A stretch of 8,214 nucleotides of DNA from an uncultured Alphaproteobacteria bacterium (GTDB lineage Bacteria > Pseudomonadota > Alphaproteobacteria > Rs-D84). The notes beneath the pieces were generated by a model, which saw nothing but the letters and a program-made list of their open reading frames with translations, was not told the DNA's origin and made no database searches. The DNA is taken from assembly GCA_937901165.1 (NCBI GenBank), contig CALCGS010000073.1:1-8214 (forward strand), written 5' to 3'. The first letter of the stretch is position 1. Each line of letters opens with the position of its first letter. Both the position numbers and the translations under genes were made by a program. Of the stretch, positions 5,544-8,214 are shown one piece after another.

Positions 5544-6613
5544 TGAAAAAAATATTTTTGTTTTTATTTATGATTTTTTCTGTGGTGCCGAATAGTTATT
5601 GCACTAGTGAATTGTCGCGTATTCAAACAGAAATAAAACAAAATGAACAAAAAAATAAAAAGTTGGAACAACAATTAAAAGCATCAGATGCAGATGTTGC
5701 AAAAACTAAAAAAGATTTGGTCAAAGCCGCTGGAAATGTTAGCTCTTTGGAAGAACAACGTGATAAAATTCAAAAGAAAATAGAAGAGTTGGATGCACAA
5801 CGCGATGGGTTGCAAAAAAAATTGAATTCTAATCAAAAAAATGTAGAAAGTGCGATATCTAGTATTTTATTTGTTGCTGCAAATCCAAGTTTCGATTCAA
5901 AAGACATGCACGATTATGTTTTAACTTCTGCGATATTGTCTGATATGGCGGACAGGTTTGATGCAGAAATAAAACAAGCAATAGAGCAAATAAAAAAGAT
6001 AGAGGATATTCGTCAAAAAAGGGCTGTTGAAAAAGAAAAGTTAGATAGAAGTGCAAAAAAATATGCCGATGAAAAGTTGGTCTTGGATAAATTGTTGCGT
6101 ACAAGGTCTGCACAAAATCAAAAGTTGAAACAAGAACAGGCGGGTATTCAAAAAAAATTACGCGAATTGTCAATGCGTGCCAAAAGTATTTCGGAATTGT
6201 CCGCAGGTGTGGGTAGTTCCAAGATGTCTGGGGATGCCAAATTTTCAAGACGTAAATTAAATTTGCCAGTACGGGGACGTGTCGTTGTTCATTTTGGTGA
6301 AAAAACAGCACTTGGATTAAATTCTGATGGGTGGCGTATCCATACACGTGGTCAGGCTTTGGTTATGGCACCTGCGGATGGGGTTGTTAAATTTGCTGAT
6401 AATTTCAAAGGTTTTGGAAAAGTTATTATTATGTCGCATAAAAATGGTTATAATACTGTTATGACTAATTTGGGTGATGTGCATGTTATTCCAGAACAAG
6501 AGGTTTTGGCAGGGGAACCTGTGGGACGTATGAATTCTGATAAAAGTGAAATGTATTTGGAAGTGCGGCGTGGAAATAAAGCCGTTGACCCATCACGTTT
6601 GTTTAATGAATAA
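5543..6613 (+). CDS. EnvC-like amidase activator with degenerate LytM domain
   Basis: The product has 356 residues. An N-terminal signal segment (KKIFLFLFMIFSVVPNSYC, residues 2-20) directs it to the periplasm. Residues about 22-110 and 135-215 are long, Lys/Glu/Gln-rich coiled coil. A LytM/M23 domain follows (about 238-356), containing LPVRGRVVVHFGEK, ALVMAPADGVVKFADNFKGF and a C-terminal YLEVRRGNKAVDPSRLF. The Zn-binding residues of active M23 peptidases are missing: the usual HxxxD position reads TRGQALV, and the usual HxH strand reads MYLEV (337-341). This matches EnvC-type proteins, which do not cut peptidoglycan but activate periplasmic N-acetylmuramoyl-L-alanine amidases during daughter-cell separation. 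Cys20 is not in a proper lipobox. It has no promoter of its own and is coupled to tyrS by TAATG. The role is by family; the partner amidase is not in the window. Confidence 0.85.
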   Translation: MKKIFLFLFMIFSVVPNSYCTSELSRIQTEIKQNEQKNKKLEQQLKASDADVAKTKKDLVKAAGNVSSLEEQRDKIQKKIEELDAQRDGLQKKLNSNQKNVESAISSILFVAANPSFDSKDMHDYVLTSAILSDMADRFDAEIKQAIEQIKKIEDIRQKRAVEKEKLDRSAKKYADEKLVLDKLLRTRSAQNQKLKQEQAGIQKKLRELSMRAKSISELSAGVGSSKMSGDAKFSRRKLNLPVRGRVVVHFGEKTALGLNSDGWRIHTRGQALVMAPADGVVKFADNFKGFGKVIIMSHKNGYNTVMTNLGDVHVIPEQEVLAGEPVGRMNSDKSEMYLEVRRGNKAVDPSRLFNE

Positions 6614-6614
6614 T

Positions 6615-7349
6615 TTATCTGGTTTTATTGTTCAATAAATTTAGTATTTGTTTTTGTGTCGCCAACATTGATTTTTCCATATATCTGGTATAGGTTTTTG
6701 AATTGCCTTGAATATATGCAGAAATAGAATTTATGTATTCGAGTTTGTCTTTTTTGTTGTTAAATACAATTGGGGTAAATTCATTTTGCATTAAATACCA
6801 ATTCATAACAAATCTGGCCAAACGTTTATTACAATCTGTAAATGGTTGTAATAGTATCAGTTGATAATGAACATTAAATGCTTTTGTTAAAGTATCTGTG
6901 TTTTTTGTGTTGTTTAATTCTGATACTATATTGTTTAGTTTGTCATAAATTGTTTCTGGATTTGGTGCATAGGTTATAATTGAATCTTGGTTTGGAATAT
7001 TTAATATTGCGTTTGAACGTCTTAAACGTAAAGCACCATCATCAAGATTTGTTTTTTCAATTATTTTTCCATACAATGTAAATATTTGACTGTAATTGAT
7101 TTGCGTGTCTAGGTTGTCTAAAATATAATTATATGCATTAGATAAATTTTTCATATTTGTATAATCTAGTTTATTAGTTGCATCTTTATATTGTGCTTGA
7201 ATCAAAGTTTTTGGTTCTTCAAAAGATATTTGTTGACATAAATAATTTAGATTATTTAGGCGTTTTACTGTATTAGCACCAGATAACAAATCGTTAATTT
7301 TTGTTTTATTTGATAAAAGTGTGTTTTTTAATGATTGTGTTTTACTCAT
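6615..7349 (-). CDS. Fic/DOC-fold protein with altered active site
   Basis: This 244-residue protein has the Fic layout. An N-terminal helical part covers about 1-85. Then comes the flap segment with the characteristic DGALRLRRSNAILNI (104-118) and ITYAPNPETIYDKLNNI (125-141). The signature loop, usually HPFxDGNGRxxR, reads QPFTDCNKRLAR (168-179), following a normal preceding helix FNVHYQLILL. The catalytic His is Gln168 (codon CAA), and GNG is CNK, the NKR form being reminiscent of Doc-type proteins. The [ST]xxxE[GN] inhibitory motif is not clear either: the likely place reads QISFEEP (40-46). AMP transfer or Doc-type phosphorylation by the classical mechanism is not expected. The start has AGAGA five bases upstream. 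The gene is convergent with the envC-like gene, with one base between the two stops. It may be a decayed toxin, a regulator, or a protein with another activity. Confidence 0.8.
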   Translation of the reverse strand: MSKTQSLKNTLLSNKTKINDLLSGANTVKRLNNLNYLCQQISFEEPKTLIQAQYKDATNKLDYTNMKNLSNAYNYILDNLDTQINYSQIFTLYGKIIEKTNLDDGALRLRRSNAILNIPNQDSIITYAPNPETIYDKLNNIVSELNNTKNTDTLTKAFNVHYQLILLQPFTDCNKRLARFVMNWYLMQNEFTPIVFNNKKDKLEYINSISAYIQGNSKTYTRYMEKSMLATQKQILNLLNNKTR

Positions 7350-7352
7350 ATT

Positions 7353-7502
7353 TTATCTCTTGTTTATATTATAGGTACAATAATGTAATTTGTCAATAAT
7401 AATTGTTTTTTTACCTTCTTCAGATTTTACATGAGCCCATTCTTCCATATTTCTAATTTGATTTATAGGAATAGAATCATATAAATAAGCAAATTTATTA
7501 GA
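7353..7502 (-). pseudogene. 5'-truncated ORF just upstream of the Fic gene
   Basis: A minus-strand frame of 49 codons opens after a TAA (7503-7505, a second in-frame TAA lying 5' of it) and ends at a TAA (7353-7355) only three bases before the Fic ATG. Its product contains YDSIPINQIRNMEEWAHVKS and EEGKKTIIIDKLHYCTYNIN, which looks like real protein. The Fic ribosome-binding site lies within its last codons. The only ATG is at Met19 and has no ribosome-binding site, and no GTG or TTG is available upstream. It is probably the 3' end of a former partner gene in the same operon whose 5' part is lost near 7505. A non-coding coincidence is the alternative. Confidence 0.4.
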
Positions 7503-7560
7503 TTATGATTTTTAAAACAAAGTTTTTAACTTAGAAAATCCAATTGAAAAGGAAAATAAA

Positions 7561-7737
7561 ATGACATTTAATGAATTATATAACCATCTAAGTGAAAAGA
7601 AGAAAGGAGAAGAAGAATATATAGCTTATAAAGAAAAATATATTCCACAAAATATGAAATCAACAAGGCTTTTACCAACTGGGAATTTGATAGGATATCA
7701 AATTGGAATAAATGAAATTTATAATGAAAATCTATAA
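7561..7737 (+). CDS. Unrecognised small protein of 58 residues
   Basis: ATG at 7561 is preceded by AAGGA (7549-7553) with seven bases of spacing. The frame runs to TAA at 7735-7737. The product begins MTFNELYNHLSEKKKGEEEY and ends LIGYQIGINEIYNENL. It is charged, soluble, and has no signal peptide, membrane segment or recognised motif. Codon use (AGG, CTA, CTT, AGT) differs from the neighbouring housekeeping genes, and the DNA is only 20-25% GC by hand count. The stop is within a few bases of an abrupt composition change, so the gene may be the first part of a longer gene cut at the junction. It is divergent to the Fic gene. Confidence 0.55.
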   Translation: MTFNELYNHLSEKKKGEEEYIAYKEKYIPQNMKSTRLLPTGNLIGYQIGINEIYNENL

Positions 7738-8214
7738 TATTTTGAGAGGATTCCTTCTCAGAAACGTATAGTCCCACAAGGTTCTCGACATCTGTTGCAT
7801 CTTCCTCGCCAGCGCTGATCTCAAAACTATTAGGATGTAGAACAATTCTGGCACCAGCAAGACATGCATTTCTATGAAGAAGCCGCGCTTTCTCCAAATA
7901 TTCTGCCTTCATCTTTTGTTCTTCATTTTCACAACTTTGGACGTTTTTTGTCAGTTCACATCCATCGCTGTCTTCTGTTTGGGAATTAAGCCCAAGTATG
8001 TCGATTGCATTTTCAATTGAAGGTGTCCAAATATATGCATTGCTGGAATGAAGTCTGATTGTGTCATCAGCCATTTCTGCCGAAATTGCAGGTTCGTCGT
8101 AATATTTACTGAATATTTCCGAGCACATATTGATAGTCTCAGAAGAAATCGTCTGATCGAAATTGGAACCGTACTTGTCAATAAGGTACTTTTTAGCGGC
8201 TTCTTCACCTTCTT
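7568..8214 (-). CDS. Partial CDS off the right edge, with a probably non-native tail
   Basis: On the minus strand the frame is open from the right edge (first full codon 8212-8210) to a stop at 7568. The true start is outside the window: the internal ATG at 8128 has no good ribosome-binding site, and good sequence precedes it (EEAAKKYLIDKYGSNFDQTI). The part above about 7745 looks like a real protein (DDTIRLHSSNAYIWTPSIEN, and EYLEKARLLHRNACLAGARI with VLHPNSFEISAGEE following), uses mixed higher-GC codons (CTT, GCG, GTC, ATC), and has no motif I recognise. Below about 7745 the frame continues as a hydrophobic, Leu/Ile/Tyr-rich stretch antisense to the 58-codon gene, and is probably not native. 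The real C-terminus is therefore likely lost. Confidence 0.5.
   Translation of the reverse strand, partial: EGEEAAKKYLIDKYGSNFDQTISSETINMCSEIFSKYYDEPAISAEMADDTIRLHSSNAYIWTPSIENAIDILGLNSQTEDSDGCELTKNVQSCENEEQKMKAEYLEKARLLHRNACLAGARIVLHPNSFEISAGEEDATDVENLVGLYVSEKESSQNIIDFHYKFHLFQFDILSNSQLVKALLISYFVEYIFLYKLYILLLLSSFHLDGYIIH

Noticed and set aside
5600..5604. Lipoprotein signal at Cys20 of the EnvC-like protein
   Set aside because: The residues before the Cys are NSY, and a lipobox needs a small residue (Gly, Ala or Ser) directly before Cys.
5859..6347. 162-codon minus-strand ORF opposite the envC-like gene
   Set aside because: It is antisense to a well-supported coiled-coil/LytM gene, and its composition (runs of Phe, Leu, His) reflects the complement of Lys/Gln-rich coding.
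7353..7502. Reading the fragment upstream of the Fic gene as a FicA/VbhA-type antitoxin
   Set aside because: The position fits, but the [ST]xxxE[GN] motif is not present: the closest text is VKSEEG, with Val at the required Ser/Thr position. No start codon with a ribosome-binding site is visible.
7951..8208. 85-codon minus-strand ORF at the right edge
   Set aside because: It overlaps in another frame the open reading frame that reaches the window edge, and its product is less protein-like.

Overview
The window is AT-rich bacterial DNA. The best lineage clue is ribosomal protein S2: its opening MALPTFTMKQLMEAGVHFGH closely follows the alphaproteobacterial S2 pattern, and the EF-Ts middle region (SYVHNALVPGMGQIGV) has the same flavour. 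With the low GC and the two-membrane envelope genes (signal peptides, a beta-barrel-like protein, an EnvC-like factor), this suggests a low-GC, possibly host-associated or gut, alphaproteobacterium. That placement is an inference and goes no finer than class.

Layout. 1-1632 holds the end of an unrecognised gene, then two closely spaced secretory genes: a DUF2066-like protein and a probable outer-membrane barrel, closed by a strong intrinsic terminator (1656-1691). 1757-2266 encodes an unrecognised 169-residue protein with a coiled-coil end. 2273-4262 is the translation unit: promoter, structured leader, rpsB, a large inter-cistron hairpin, tsf and an intrinsic terminator. 4263-6613 is a second unit: promoter, tyrS, and an EnvC-like catalytically degenerate LytM/M23 factor whose start codon overlaps the tyrS stop (TAATG).

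From 6614 the character changes. A minus-strand Fic-fold gene ends one base from the envC-like stop. Its signature reads QPFTDCNKRLAR, so the catalytic His is Gln. Three bases upstream of its start lies the 3' end of a truncated or non-functional ORF. Next comes a 58-codon plus-strand gene (7561-7737) with a good ribosome-binding site. At about 7738-7750 hand-counted GC jumps from 18-25% to 40-47% per 60 bases, and a minus-strand partial CDS runs off the right edge. This is either a recombination boundary or an assembly chimera.

The most interesting signals are the rpsB leader, where two long complementarities are arranged as a possible pseudoknot touching the Shine-Dalgarno sequence, the His-less Fic protein with its degraded upstream partner, and the abrupt junction near 7740. 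I do not see a complete new defence or mobile system here. The left 6.6 kb is mostly housekeeping and envelope genes.
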